Below are positions 17,331 through 26,350 of a stretch of DNA of 64,000 bases, one piece after another. Under the pieces are notes generated by a model that saw only the letters and a list, made by a program, of their open reading frames with translations, was not told the origin of the DNA and made no database searches. Position 1 is the stretch's first letter. Each line of letters starts with the position of its first letter. Both the position numbers and the translations under genes were made by a program. The stretch is from Ochrobactrum sp. CGA5 (GTDB lineage Bacteria > Pseudomonadota > Alphaproteobacteria > Rhizobiales > Rhizobiaceae): NCBI RefSeq assembly GCF_006345815.1, contig NZ_VCIG01000003.1, forward strand, positions 62,001 through 126,000, in the 5' to 3' direction.

Positions 17331-17906
17331 ATGAAAACTATAGCCCAGACGCGCCTATCCTTCAGCCCGCTCAATCTTGAATCCCGTACTCCTGCAATGC
17401 GCCTTGCGGCCGTTGCACTTGGCACACTGCTTCTCGCTGTCTCGTCACAGATCGCAGTTCCGATGATTCCGGTTCCGATTACGCTGCAGACCCTGATCGT
17501 TCCGCTAATCGGTGCGCTCTATGGTTGGCGTCTTGGTATGGCCACGGTTCTGGCCTGGCTCGGCGAAGCCATGCTTGGCCTCCCGGTTCTGGCCGGCGGC
17601 GCCGGTGGCCTTCCGCATTTTGCTGGCCCGACCGCAGGCTATCTCGTTTCCTTCCCGATCATCGCCGCGATGACGGGCTATCTGGCCGAACGCGGCTGGA
17701 ACGGCAGCCGCGTCGGCCTTGCCTTCTTTTCTTTCCTTCTCGCCAACATGGTCTGCCTTGCCCTTGGTGCGGCCTGGCTGTCGAGCATTATCGGTGCTGA
17801 AAAAGCCGTTGCCTTCGGTGTGACGCCATTCCTCATTGGCGCCCTCATCAAGTCGGCCCTTGGCGCTGCGATCCTCAAGGCCATCGCCCGCGGCGGCAAA
17901 GCCTGA
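17331..17906 (+). CDS. bioY: BioY, biotin transporter substrate-binding membrane protein
   Basis: A 191 aa hydrophobic protein with about six helices. The motif VPITLQTLIVPLIGALYGW and the Gly-rich stretch GLPVLAGGAGGLPHFAGPTAGY are signatures of the BioY family. BioY is the S component of ECF biotin transporters and can work alone in some bacteria; no bioM or bioN is beside it here. It is controlled by the adjacent BioR box and followed 7 bases later by a DUF1284 gene. Confidence 0.96.
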   Translation: MKTIAQTRLSFSPLNLESRTPAMRLAAVALGTLLLAVSSQIAVPMIPVPITLQTLIVPLIGALYGWRLGMATVLAWLGEAMLGLPVLAGGAGGLPHFAGPTAGYLVSFPIIAAMTGYLAERGWNGSRVGLAFFSFLLANMVCLALGAAWLSSIIGAEKAVAFGVTPFLIGALIKSALGAAILKAIARGGKA

Positions 17907-17913
17907 TCGACAG

Positions 17914-18354
17914 GTGACAATACGCCTGCGCGGCCATCACCTCCTTTGCATGCTGACTTATGTCGGCAAAGGCTACAGCCCGGCTTTCGTCAAAAACTAC
18001 GACCGGATTGCCGGGCGGCTGAGCGAAGGGGAAGTTATTCTGCTCGTCGATGGCCCGGACGACATTTGCACGCCCCTGCTCTGTGGGGGCGATTGCCATT
18101 GTTACGAAGCGAGCGTTCGCGAGCGCGACCGGCTGGCACTGGAGGCCGTGGGCGAACTGATCGGCCAGACCCTATTCACGCAGAACCCTTTCGAGCTCGA
18201 TGCGGAGCGGCTTGCCGCAATGCGTAGCGCTTTTGCAAAAGGTACATTACGCAAAGCCTGTCAGCATTGCGAATGGTCGGACCTCTGCACGAGGATTGCA
18301 ACAAGAGATCAGTTTCACGGCGTTAAAATAACAAGGCCACCCAACTCGGCATGA
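17914..18354 (+). CDS. DUF1284 cysteine-rich protein, in operon with bioY
   Basis: The product starts at GTG 17914 (residues VTIRLRGHHLLCMLTYVGKG) and is 146 aa. It has two Cys clusters, CTPLLCGGDCHCY and CQHCEWSDLC, which suggest metal or Fe-S binding. DUF1284 has no established function. The gene lies 7 bases after bioY and is likely co-transcribed, so it would fall under BioR. Its stop codon lies inside the loop of the downstream terminator. Confidence 0.88.
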   Translation: MTIRLRGHHLLCMLTYVGKGYSPAFVKNYDRIAGRLSEGEVILLVDGPDDICTPLLCGGDCHCYEASVRERDRLALEAVGELIGQTLFTQNPFELDAERLAAMRSAFAKGTLRKACQHCEWSDLCTRIATRDQFHGVKITRPPNSA

Positions 18355-18372
18355 GATGGGTGGCCTTTTTGT
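18333..18372 (+). terminator. shared terminator between DUF1284 and terC
   Basis: Stem AAGGCCACCC (18333-18342) pairs with GGGTGGCCTT (18358-18367), followed by TTTTG. The loop contains the DUF1284 stop codon. The same hairpin is followed by a T-poor but U-rich tract on the other strand, so it may also serve terC. Confidence 0.85.
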
Positions 18373-18382
18373 ATGCAGATTT

Positions 18383-19129
18383 TTACTGCTGGCTCTTGCG
18401 TTTTCGCCGCGCGAGCATGTTGAGCGCTTCGACCAGTGCCGAAAAGCCCATCGCAGCGTAGATATAGCCCTTTGGCACATGGAAGCCGAAGCCATCGGCA
18501 ATCAGCGTCATGCCGATCATCAGCAGGAAGCCAAGCGCCAGCATGACGATCGTCGGGTTCGCCGCGATAAACCGCGACAGCGGGTCGGCTGCGAGCAGCA
18601 TGACAGTAACGGCTGCGACAACGGCAATGACCATGATAGCAATCTCGTCGGTCATCCCAACGGCGGTGATGATCGAATCGACCGAGAAGACCAGATCGAG
18701 AACCAAAATCTGCACGATGGCAGCGCCCATGGTAAGTTGAGCCACCTTGCCGCCGATATTTTCCTTGCCATCATCGGGATCGACCGTGTGATGAATTTCC
18801 TTAGTCGCTTTCCAGACAAGAAACAGACCACCGGCTATCAGGATGATGTCACGCCAGGAGAAGCCATGGCCGAAAGCCTCAAAAATCGGATCCTTGAGCT
18901 GAACGATGATCGAGATGGTGAAAAGAAGCGCCAGACGCAGAATGAGCGCAGCGCCGATACCGATGCGACGCGCGCGTGCCTGCTGCGAGGCGGGAAGCTT
19001 GTTGGTTAGGATCGAGATGAAGATCAGATTGTCGATACCGAGAACGACTTCCATAGTCACCAGCGTAACCAGCGCGGCCCAGCCGGCTGGGGTCGAAAGA
19101 AAACCCAGATACTCGGCAAAAAAATCCAT
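18383..19129 (-). CDS. TerC-family integral membrane protein
   Basis: A 248 aa protein with about seven membrane segments. The family motifs [19 protein letters not shown] and [19 protein letters not shown] contain the conserved membrane Asp residues thought to bind metal. TerC proteins are linked to metal (Mn or Ca) efflux or to metalation of exported proteins. A BioR-type box lies about 100 bases upstream of its start. Convergent with bioY-DUF1284. Confidence 0.92.
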   Translation of the reverse strand: MDFFAEYLGFLSTPAGWAALVTLVTMEVVLGIDNLIFISILTNKLPASQQARARRIGIGAALILRLALLFTISIIVQLKDPIFEAFGHGFSWRDIILIAGGLFLVWKATKEIHHTVDPDDGKENIGGKVAQLTMGAAIVQILVLDLVFSVDSIITAVGMTDEIAIMVIAVVAAVTVMLLAADPLSRFIAANPTIVMLALGFLLMIGMTLIADGFGFHVPKGYIYAAMGFSALVEALNMLARRKRKSQQ

Positions 19130-19228
19130 TCAATTAAGTCCCCTTGCGAAAAACCCGTTGCAAGGAGATAGTAGCCTGAAAAATTCATTCAACCTGCAGA
19201 AAGCTGTCAGGTTAAAATAGCTACTCGA

Positions 19229-19238
19229 TTATAGATAA
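19229..19238. promoter_or_regulatory. BioR-type box upstream of terC
   Basis: TTATAGATAA is the exact reverse complement of the two BioR boxes at bioR and bioY. It lies in the 136-base gap between ymdB and terC, about 100 bases before the terC start. Binding is inferred from sequence only. Confidence 0.55.
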
Positions 19239-19265
19239 CATCATACTTCAAACTAAAATAAGACG

Positions 19266-20090
19266 TTATCGCCAGAATGCGGGGATGGTTTCTTCCAAAT
19301 GCGCGCCGATGCGCAAGGGAGCGGCCTTTTCTGCCAGCCCCGTGCGATCCGAAATCTCTATACCCACGCCACAAACGGTAGCCGGGCCATTCGCCGCCTC
19401 GAAACGCCCTTTCGGCACTTTCGACAGGAAACGATTCAGCGGCTCTTCCTTGTCCATACCGAGCGATGAGTCGTAATCACCGCACATGCCTGCATCGGAC
19501 ATGTAGGCCGTGCCGTTACGCAATATCTGGCAATCAGCGGTCGGAACATGCGTGTGCGTTCCGACGACAGCACTGGCGCGGCCATCGACAAAATGACCGA
19601 AACACTGCTTTTCGCTCGTCGCTTCGGCGTGGAAATCGAAGAAAACGGCATCGGCCTGTTCGCCAAGCGGGCAAGCTTCCAGAATTTTTTCAGCTGCGAT
19701 AAACGGATCGTCGAGATCGGGATGCATGAACACACGGCCCATCACGTTCGACACCAGAACCCGAGCGCCATTTCTGGCAATGTAAAGTCCCTCGCCCTTT
19801 CCAGCAGTGCCTTTTGGAAAGTTTGCAGGACGCAGAAAGCGATCCTCACGCTTGGAGAAGTCCAACGCCTCGCGCTGATCCCAGACATGGTTGCCGGTCG
19901 TCACAACGTCGGCGCCGGCACGGATGGTATCGTGGAAAATTTCTTCCGTAATGCCAAAACCGCCCGCGGCGTTTTCGCCGTTGACGATCACGAAGTCCAG
20001 CTTCAGATCGGAAATCAGCCCCGGCAGTTTTTCATACACTGCGGTGCGGCCCGACCGGCCCACCATATCACCAAGAAAAAGCAATCTCAT
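19266..20090 (-). CDS. YmdB-type metallophosphoesterase
   Basis: A 274 aa protein of the TIGR00282/YmdB family. The metal-binding motifs are LFLGDMVGRSGR near the N-terminus, IVNGENAAGGFG, TTGNHVWDQ and VGTHTHVPTAD. The Bacillus homologue is a cyclic-nucleotide phosphodiesterase affecting biofilm genes; the role in alphaproteobacteria is unclear. It is 100 bases downstream of fau on the same strand and may be co-transcribed with it. Confidence 0.9.
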   Translation of the reverse strand: MRLLFLGDMVGRSGRTAVYEKLPGLISDLKLDFVIVNGENAAGGFGITEEIFHDTIRAGADVVTTGNHVWDQREALDFSKREDRFLRPANFPKGTAGKGEGLYIARNGARVLVSNVMGRVFMHPDLDDPFIAAEKILEACPLGEQADAVFFDFHAEATSEKQCFGHFVDGRASAVVGTHTHVPTADCQILRNGTAYMSDAGMCGDYDSSLGMDKEEPLNRFLSKVPKGRFEAANGPATVCGVGIEISDRTGLAEKAAPLRIGAHLEETIPAFWR

Positions 20091-20169
20091 GAAAATGCCT
20101 TATAAACCTGCGCCAAGCGAACGCAAGCCGATCTGGCCATTTTGCAACCAGGCAGCATTGCCTGACATC

Positions 20170-20210
20170 GCATAAATGCAGGAGAAAAAACTAGAGCGTT
20201 CGTCCGGTTC
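20170..20210 (-). repeat. remnant of the dispersed repeat at the fau 3' end
   Basis: On the minus strand it reads GGTTGGAACCGGACGAACGC then TCTAGTTTTTTC and later TTTATGCGATG, similar to the right half of other copies (AACCGCTCTAACTA, TTGTTTTATCGCA). The fau stop TAG lies in the GCTCTAG end. Confidence 0.5.
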
Positions 20211-20796
20211 CAACCGGGCGCAAGCCGCTCTCGGTCAGGATCTGGTCAAGCGCAATATCGTGCGGCTCATCAGGCACACGCTCGACTTCCTGGCAATCAA
20301 AGGCCATGCCAATCAGAAGTGGCTGCAATCCGCGCTCCGTGAAACGGGCCAGCGCGCGGTCGTAATGGCCCGCACCGTAGCCAAGCCGATGCCCGCGCTG
20401 GTCGAAGCCAGCAAGCGGCATCAGCATGATTGCCGGGTCGACAACTGGCGCATCTTCTCCCGGTCCCATTGTGCCGAAACCCGTCTGACGCAATCTGGCG
20501 TCAGGCAGATACTCGCGAAAGGCAATGGTTTCTTTATCCAAAACAACAGGGAGGCAGAGCCGCGCGCCCTTGGCGCGAAGTGCCGACAATAATGGGCGTG
20601 GGTCGATTTCAGAACGTATCGGCCAATAGCCAGCGATCAACGTACCCTTGGGAACATTGATGGCCGCCTCTCCCTTGTTTGCGGCGGCCAGAGAAGCCTC
20701 GTAATGAAAACGCGGGTCAAGAGCATCGCGGACCGCCAGAACCTTGCGTCTAAGTTCCTGCTTTTCAAGTCCAGGTCTAGGCTCCGTCGTTGTCAT
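20191..20796 (-). CDS. fau: 5-formyltetrahydrofolate cyclo-ligase
   Basis: A 201 aa protein with ELRRKVLAVRDAL at the N-terminus, the segment GTLIAGYWPIRSEIDPRPLL, and the substrate-loop motif RLGYGAGHYDRALA. It converts 5-formyl-THF to 5,10-methenyl-THF using ATP. In many proteobacteria this gene (ygfA) follows 6S RNA and zapA; that linkage is kept here but with one gene inserted. The start at 20796 has a good GGGAG leader. Confidence 0.95.
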   Translation of the reverse strand: MTTTEPRPGLEKQELRRKVLAVRDALDPRFHYEASLAAANKGEAAINVPKGTLIAGYWPIRSEIDPRPLLSALRAKGARLCLPVVLDKETIAFREYLPDARLRQTGFGTMGPGEDAPVVDPAIMLMPLAGFDQRGHRLGYGAGHYDRALARFTERGLQPLLIGMAFDCQEVERVPDEPHDIALDQILTESGLRPVGTGRTL

Positions 20797-20855
20797 CCAA
20801 ACCACTCCCTGATGCCGCATCACATTGTACAGTGGAACCGTAAAGAACTGATCCG

Positions 20856-21851
20856 TCAAGTGATCCCGCCTGCCCCTTGTGCGATCTTCTCTGAACGGTC
20901 GCGGATGACCTTCAGAACTACGCCGTGGAAGTCATTCAGGAACAGCTTGCCCCACAGGTCGCAATAGAAATCAATCGGCGTGGCAATCTGATAATTGGTC
21001 GTCAACGTCAGGCGCGGATGACCATTTGCAAGCGGTTCAAGACGATATTCACCCTGCGCAAGCTTCAGATAGCTGCTGTCGACCTTGATATGCGCCTCCA
21101 CCGCAGGCGGTATGGAGCCAGGACCGAAGCGGAAATTCCACGCCAGAAGCCGGTCCTCTTCCCATTGCGTGACAATTTCCTGAAAATTGACGCCATGCGT
21201 CCACTGCAAGTCGCGCACCGCTCCAACGCCAGTACCGTTCAGCCTTGCATCCACGGGCTGCGGCACGCCAAGCATGCCATGGCTGAATGTCCAGGACAGC
21301 TCGTCTGGGCGCACATTGCGGATTTCAACCGTCTGCTGCCAGACCACTTCCGGCGGCGCCGCAATCTCGATCACTGTGGTCACAGCACCATTATGCGGGG
21401 TGTAGGACATCTGTAGTTCGGCTGGCAACACGAGCAGCGGCAGCGCAATCACCAGCGTCGTGGTGCTGCGCGAACGAAACTGCCGGATGATCCATAGGGT
21501 CACCGTCGAACCGAGCGCTGAGAACACCATGAAGAACGGAGCGGCCATGGCCACGCAAATTCCGGCTTCATGGAAAAATATCATGCTGGTGACGACCAGT
21601 CCGGCGATGATGGCCCATCCCATACGGACATGCCGCCACAGGCTTTTTTGCGCACGCGGGTCGGAAAGGCTGGATGCAAGGCTGGCGACGGCCATCGGTA
21701 ACAGCATCAGCCCCGCAATGACGGGCATCGCGTCCACATATTGCCCTGACCAGATCATGACATAAAGCAGAAGACCGTAAACAAAAGCGATAGGTATCGC
21801 CACGGCCAGTCTTTCAGACGAATCGGGTGATGCTGTTTCAGGAGGTTCCAT
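20856..21851 (-). CDS. membrane protein with SRPBCC (START-like) domain
   Basis: This 331 aa protein has four hydrophobic segments in residues about 15-145 and then a soluble part beginning VTTVIEIAAPPEVVWQQTV, typical of SRPBCC/polyketide-cyclase-like lipid-binding domains. The function is unknown; a hydrophobic ligand at the membrane is a guess. It sits between 6S RNA and fau, and stops 59 bases before the fau start. An upstream in-frame TTG (21863) adds four residues. Confidence 0.75.
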   Translation of the reverse strand: MEPPETASPDSSERLAVAIPIAFVYGLLLYVMIWSGQYVDAMPVIAGLMLLPMAVASLASSLSDPRAQKSLWRHVRMGWAIIAGLVVTSMIFFHEAGICVAMAAPFFMVFSALGSTVTLWIIRQFRSRSTTTLVIALPLLVLPAELQMSYTPHNGAVTTVIEIAAPPEVVWQQTVEIRNVRPDELSWTFSHGMLGVPQPVDARLNGTGVGAVRDLQWTHGVNFQEIVTQWEEDRLLAWNFRFGPGSIPPAVEAHIKVDSSYLKLAQGEYRLEPLANGHPRLTLTTNYQIATPIDFYCDLWGKLFLNDFHGVVLKVIRDRSEKIAQGAGGIT

Positions 21852-21947
21852 CAAGATGCGCAAATCGTTGGAGTTTTGCGCATGTTTACGAACAAATTGT
21901 TCTTGAGAGCAAGCTCATAGCTATTCTGCGACAGCTAGAAAAAAGAA

Positions 21948-22110
21948 AGCGGCGACCACGACGACCGATGGTAGTGATTGATCCCGGGAACCTACAAAGT
22001 AGGTGGGCGCCATATGCGAAAGCCCGCAAGCCTTCACAGGGACAGCTCCCTTAGAGATCAATAAGGCCCCGGGGATGCTGTTACACCTGTCGGGAAGCGC
22101 AGTTCGCCAA
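21948..22110 (-). ncRNA. ssrS: 6S RNA
   Basis: The minus strand carries the long rod-like structure of alphaproteobacterial 6S RNA, including CTGCGCTTCCCGACAGGTGT, GGGGCCTTATTGATCTCTAA, GGCTTGCGGGCTTTCGC and CACCTACTTTGTAGGTTCCC. A -10-like TATATT (22116-22121) precedes the 5' end and a T-rich tract follows the 3' end. 6S RNA binds sigma-70 RNA polymerase in stationary phase. The location next to zapA and upstream of fau is canonical. The ends are estimated. Confidence 0.9.
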
Positions 22111-22210
22111 GGACCAATATAGTGCCTGCCTGATAGGAACGCCAGTGGCTTGCGCCAGCTTAACAGGAAAACTTTTCAGAAAATCTGGACGAGGATCGGG
22201 GGGCAAGCCC

Positions 22211-22576
22211 CTAGCTGTTTCGTGGCGCGATCCGCGTCGCCACCTGTTCGATGCGCGACGCTACATCCGAAAGCATGCCGGTCAGAGCGGCATCGTTGCT
22301 GTCGGCCCGACTAAGCGCTTCATCACGTGCACGGCGCAGGGTTTCGACTTCGCTCTCCAGACCGTTGATGCGCTTTTGCATCTCGGCCATCTCGTCCATC
22401 ACCATGATTCCGGCCATCACGGTCAGACGCAGATCGCCGATCTCTCCAAAGGAGGTTTTGAGATGCGTGACATATTGATCGAAACGGTCAGCAAGCCCGG
22501 ACAGGTGTTCTTCCTGCCCTTCGTCGCAGGCCATGCGGTAGGCTTTGCCATCGATGGTAACGGTTACAGTCGCTAT
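22211..22576 (-). CDS. zapA: ZapA, FtsZ-ring-associated protein
   Basis: Residues TVTVTIDGKAYRMACDEGQE followed by HLSGLADRFDQYVTHLK give the ZapA N-terminal fold, and the C-terminal part is coiled coil. ZapA cross-links FtsZ filaments. The family start should be at 22576, where a GGAGG ribosome site is followed 5 bases later by ATA instead of ATG. The first canonical codon is ATG at 22534, which would drop the first beta strand. An in-frame stop (end of the DUF4164 gene) is 9 bases upstream. Confidence 0.85.
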   Translation of the reverse strand: MATVTVTIDGKAYRMACDEGQEEHLSGLADRFDQYVTHLKTSFGEIGDLRLTVMAGIMVMDEMAEMQKRINGLESEVETLRRARDEALSRADSNDAALTGMLSDVASRIEQVATRIAPRNS

Positions 22577-22585
22577 GGTAGCCTC

Positions 22586-22858
22586 CTATCGATCCAGAAC
22601 AGCGCGGATTGTCTCCATCGCGGTCACAAGGCGGCGTGAAACCTCACGATTTGCAGCTTCCAGCCGCTCGGCCCGCGCTTCCGACTGGTCAAGTTCCTGG
22701 GCGAGACGGCTGCGATCCGCATTCATACGCTGCACCTCCTCCTCGGCCTCGGCGAAGTCGCCTTCCTTGTCCAGCCGCAGGTCGACCGCTTGTTCAAGCG
22801 TGTTGAGTGCCTTTTCGAGCCGTTCCAAGACTTGCCTGAGGGTCGTTTCGGGTGCCAT
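22586..22858 (-). CDS. DUF4164 coiled-coil protein upstream of zapA
   Basis: The product is 90 aa beginning MAPETTLRQVLERLEKALN, almost all heptad-rich helix, matching the small DUF4164 family found before zapA in Rhizobiales. An AAGGA leader supports the ATG at 22858; the open frame upstream of this is not family-like. Its stop overlaps the zapA ribosome site, so the two are likely coupled. A role in the divisome is inferred from position only. Confidence 0.85.
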   Translation of the reverse strand: MAPETTLRQVLERLEKALNTLEQAVDLRLDKEGDFAEAEEEVQRMNADRSRLAQELDQSEARAERLEAANREVSRRLVTAMETIRAVLDR

Positions 22859-23261
22859 CCATATCCTTTCCAATACCGCTTCTCGCGCCAATTCGCAGGC
22901 CAACTCTGGGCATCGAATCGCGCCTGCGGGACGGGCATCTTTGAAAAGATTGTAATAATCGCCCGTCCGATAAGCAACAAATGAGGGGCATATCTGAACG
23001 TTCATGCACTGTTATCGGTGCAAAAGCGGCTTTTCAGTGTTTGTTTTACAGCTTTCCACACAACTCAATCGATTAGTCGCGGACAGTTTGTTGCCCAAAA
23101 GCCATCGGTTTATTGACTCCTTATACGCAGGTGCTATGTGTCCCGATGCCTTCTGGAGCGTAATCCCGAAACGCATGAAGCCGTTTTGGATACGGATTGT
23201 GCTCAGGCAAAGGCATCGCCGCAACCCCGTTAACCCCTCCCAAGGAAAGACGGCTGAGACC
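22859..23261. promoter_or_regulatory. divergent promoter region of tkt and the zapA unit
   Basis: This 403-base gap has no convincing gene. A possible tkt promoter is TTGACT (23113-23118), 16 bases, then TATGTG (23135-23140). A stretch near 23155-23205 (GAAGCCGTTTTG followed by ACGGATTGTGC) resembles the dispersed repeat. Confidence 0.45.
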
Positions 23262-25253
23262 ATGACCAATTCCGACAAACAAAACCAGATGGCGAACGCG
23301 ATCCGCTTCCTCTCGATGGACGCGGTAGAGAAAGCCAATTCGGGCCATCCTGGCCTGCCGATGGGTGCAGCCGATATAGCGACGACGCTTTATACCCGTT
23401 TTCTCTCGCACGACCCGCAGAACCCGCATTGGCCCGATCGCGACCGTTTCGTGCTCTCGGCAGGCCACGGCTCGATGCTGCTCTATTCGCTGCTTTATCT
23501 TTCGGGCTACGAAGACATCACAATCGACGAGATCAAGAATTTCCGTCAGCTCGGTTCGCGTACGGCAGGCCATCCCGAATATGGTCATGCCGCCGGTATC
23601 GAAACGACGACCGGCCCGCTTGGACAGGGCATTGCCAATGCCGTCGGCATGGCGCTTTCCGAACGCATCCTCAATGCACAGTTCGGCGACAGCCTCGTCA
23701 ACCACTACACCTATGTGATTGCCGGTGACGGCTGCCTCATGGAAGGCATCAGCCAGGAAGCCATTGCGCTTGCCGGTCACTTGAAGCTGAACAAGCTGAT
23801 CGTGTTCTGGGATGACAACAATATCTCAATCGACGGTCCGGTCACGCTTTCCGACAATACCGATCAGCCTGCCCGTTTCGCCGCTTCCGGCTGGAACACG
23901 ATGGCTGTCGACGGTCATGACCAGGATGCGATTGCCAAGGCCATTGAACTGGCTAAGGTTTCTGAAAAGCCGACGCTGATCGCCTGCAAGACGACCATCG
24001 GCTTCGGCGCGCCGAACAAGGCCGGCACCAACAAGGTGCACGGCTCACCACTTGGTGCCGAAGAAATCGCAGCAACCCGAAAGGCGCTCGGCTGGAGCGC
24101 TGAACCTTTCGTCGTTCCCGCAGAAGTGCTGGATGGCTGGCGCGTTGCCGGTCTGAATGCTGCCAAGAAGCGTCAGGAATGGGAAAAGCGTTTTGCCGCC
24201 GCTGACGCTGAAACGCGCGCTGAATTCGAGCGCCGGATGCGTGGCGACTTGCCTTCAAACTTCGATGCAGCCATCGTCGAATACAAGAAGAAGCTTTCAG
24301 CAGACAAGCCGAAGGTCGCAACTCGCAAGTCTTCGGAGATGGCTCTGGAAGTCATCAACGGTGTCGTGCCGGAAACCATTGGCGGCTCTGCCGACCTCAC
24401 CGGTTCCAACAACACCAAGACAAGCCAGACCAAGGCCGTGACGCCGGAAGACTACGGCCAGCGCTATGTTCATTACGGCATTCGCGAACACGGAATGGCT
24501 GCGGCCATGAATGGCATGACGCTGCATGGCGGCCTCATTCCCTACGGCGGCACTTTCATGTGCTTCTCGGATTATTGCCGTCCGGCGATGCGCCTCTCCT
24601 CGTTAATGGGCATTCGCGTCGTCTACGTCATGACGCATGACTCCATCGGTCTCGGTGAAGACGGTCCGACCCATCAGCCGGTCGAGCATCTGGCTGCGCT
24701 GCGCGCTATTCCGAACCACAATGTGTTCCGTCCAGCCGACGCAGTCGAAACCGCTGAATGCTGGCAGATTGCCCTGCAATCGAAGAAGACCCCGTCCACG
24801 CTGGCGCTTACCCGCCAGAATCTGCCGACGGTTCGCACAGAGCATCGCGATGAAAACCTTTCGGCTTTCGGCGCCTATGAGCTTGCCTCGGCAAGCAAGG
24901 ATGCCAAGGTGACGATCTTCGCGACCGGATCAGAAGTGGAAATCGCGCTCAAGGCCCGTGATCTGCTGGAAGGCAAAGGCATTGCCACCCGTGTCGTTTC
25001 CGTTCCGTGCTTCGAGCTTTTCGAGCAGCAGAGCGACGCCTACAAGACGGCGACTATCGGCGACGCGCCGGTCAAGATGGCCATCGAAGCGGCAATCTCG
25101 CTCGGCTGGGAACGCTTCATTGGCGAAAACGGAATATTCATCGGCATGAAGGGCTTCGGCGCTTCAGGCGAGATCAACGATCTCTACAAGCATTTCGGCA
25201 TCACGGCAGAACATGCCGCCGAAGCTGCGGAGAAGAAGCTCAACGCCGCATGA
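23262..25253 (+). CDS. tkt: transketolase
   Basis: A 663 aa thiamine-diphosphate enzyme. It shows SGHPGLPMG, the cofactor motif [19 protein letters not shown] with Asp and downstream DNNISIDG, and the transketolase motif [19 protein letters not shown]. It moves two-carbon units between sugar phosphates in the pentose-phosphate path. The ATG at 23262 gives the family N-terminus. It heads a carbon-metabolism series with gap, pgk and aldolase, but has its own terminator. Confidence 0.98.
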   Translation: MTNSDKQNQMANAIRFLSMDAVEKANSGHPGLPMGAADIATTLYTRFLSHDPQNPHWPDRDRFVLSAGHGSMLLYSLLYLSGYEDITIDEIKNFRQLGSRTAGHPEYGHAAGIETTTGPLGQGIANAVGMALSERILNAQFGDSLVNHYTYVIAGDGCLMEGISQEAIALAGHLKLNKLIVFWDDNNISIDGPVTLSDNTDQPARFAASGWNTMAVDGHDQDAIAKAIELAKVSEKPTLIACKTTIGFGAPNKAGTNKVHGSPLGAEEIAATRKALGWSAEPFVVPAEVLDGWRVAGLNAAKKRQEWEKRFAAADAETRAEFERRMRGDLPSNFDAAIVEYKKKLSADKPKVATRKSSEMALEVINGVVPETIGGSADLTGSNNTKTSQTKAVTPEDYGQRYVHYGIREHGMAAAMNGMTLHGGLIPYGGTFMCFSDYCRPAMRLSSLMGIRVVYVMTHDSIGLGEDGPTHQPVEHLAALRAIPNHNVFRPADAVETAECWQIALQSKKTPSTLALTRQNLPTVRTEHRDENLSAFGAYELASASKDAKVTIFATGSEVEIALKARDLLEGKGIATRVVSVPCFELFEQQSDAYKTATIGDAPVKMAIEAAISLGWERFIGENGIFIGMKGFGASGEINDLYKHFGITAEHAAEAAEKKLNAA

Positions 25254-25258
25254 TTTAT

Positions 25259-25296
25259 AAGAACGCCGGCGCAACAAAGCGTCGGCGTTTTATTTT
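25259..25296 (+). terminator. intrinsic terminator of tkt
   Basis: GAACGCCGGCGC/GCGTCGGCGTTT (with one mismatch) with a 6-base loop runs into TTATTTTG just after the tkt stop. Confidence 0.85.
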
Positions 25297-25332
25297 GACC
25301 CGCAATTATGCACATCGGGAGAATGAAAGAAA

Positions 25333-26340
25333 ATGGCAGTTCGCGTCGCAATCAACGGCTTTGGCCGCATCGGCCGCAACATCCTTCGCGCCATCGTCGA
25401 GTCGGGCCGCACCGATATTCAGGTCGTCGCCATCAATGACCTCGGGCCGGTCGAAACCAATGCGCATCTTCTGCGTTATGACAGCGTTCATGGCCGTTTC
25501 CCCAAAGAAGTAAAGGTTGCAGGCGACACCATCGACGTCGGCTACGGTCCGATCAAGGTGCATGCAGTCCGCAACCCGGCTGAACTGCCGTGGAAGGAAG
25601 AGGGCGTCGACATCGCTCTGGAATGCACCGGCATCTTCACTTCGCGTGAAAAAGCAGCACTTCATCTCGAAGCTGGCGCAAAGCGCGTCATCGTTTCGGC
25701 TCCTGCCGATGGTGCTGACCTGACTGTCGTCTATGGCGTCAACCACGACAAGCTGACCAAGGACCATCTGGTCATTTCCAACGCTTCGTGCACAACCAAC
25801 TGCCTTGCACCGGTGGCTCAGGTTCTCAACGATGCTATCGGCATCGAAAAGGGCTTCATGACCACGATCCACTCCTATACGGGCGACCAGCCAACGCTGG
25901 ACACCATGCATAAGGATCTCTACCGCGCCCGTGCGGCAGCTCTTTCCATGATCCCGACCTCGACGGGTGCTGCCAAGGCTGTCGGCCTCGTTCTGCCGGA
26001 ACTGAAGGGCAAGCTCGACGGCGTTGCCATCCGCGTTCCGACCCCGAACGTCTCCGTCGTGGACCTGACCTTCATCGCCAAGCGCGAAACGACTGTCGAT
26101 GAAGTCAACAATGCGATCCGTGCCGCCGCCAATGGCCGCCTGAAGGGCATTCTCGGCTACACGGACGAGCCGCTCGTCTCGCACGACTTCAATCATGACT
26201 CCCATTCCTCGGTCTTCCACACGGATCAGACCAAGGTCATGGAAGGCACCATGGTGCGCATCCTGTCGTGGTACGACAATGAGTGGGGCTTCTCCAGCCG
26301 CATGGGCGATACCGCTGTCGCCTTCGGCAAGCTGATCTAA
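25333..26340 (+). CDS. gap: glyceraldehyde-3-phosphate dehydrogenase
   Basis: A 335 aa enzyme with the NAD-binding motif [14 protein letters not shown] and the catalytic motif [12 protein letters not shown]. The length and the end [15 protein letters not shown] are typical. It converts glyceraldehyde-3-phosphate to 1,3-bisphosphoglycerate. It lies 79 bases after tkt and 10 bases before a glycolipid-binding-domain gene, then pgk, so gap to pgk is probably one transcript. Confidence 0.98.
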   Translation: MAVRVAINGFGRIGRNILRAIVESGRTDIQVVAINDLGPVETNAHLLRYDSVHGRFPKEVKVAGDTIDVGYGPIKVHAVRNPAELPWKEEGVDIALECTGIFTSREKAALHLEAGAKRVIVSAPADGADLTVVYGVNHDKLTKDHLVISNASCTTNCLAPVAQVLNDAIGIEKGFMTTIHSYTGDQPTLDTMHKDLYRARAAALSMIPTSTGAAKAVGLVLPELKGKLDGVAIRVPTPNVSVVDLTFIAKRETTVDEVNNAIRAAANGRLKGILGYTDEPLVSHDFNHDSHSSVFHTDQTKVMEGTMVRILSWYDNEWGFSSRMGDTAVAFGKLI

Positions 26341-26350
26341 GCTTCTGTCT

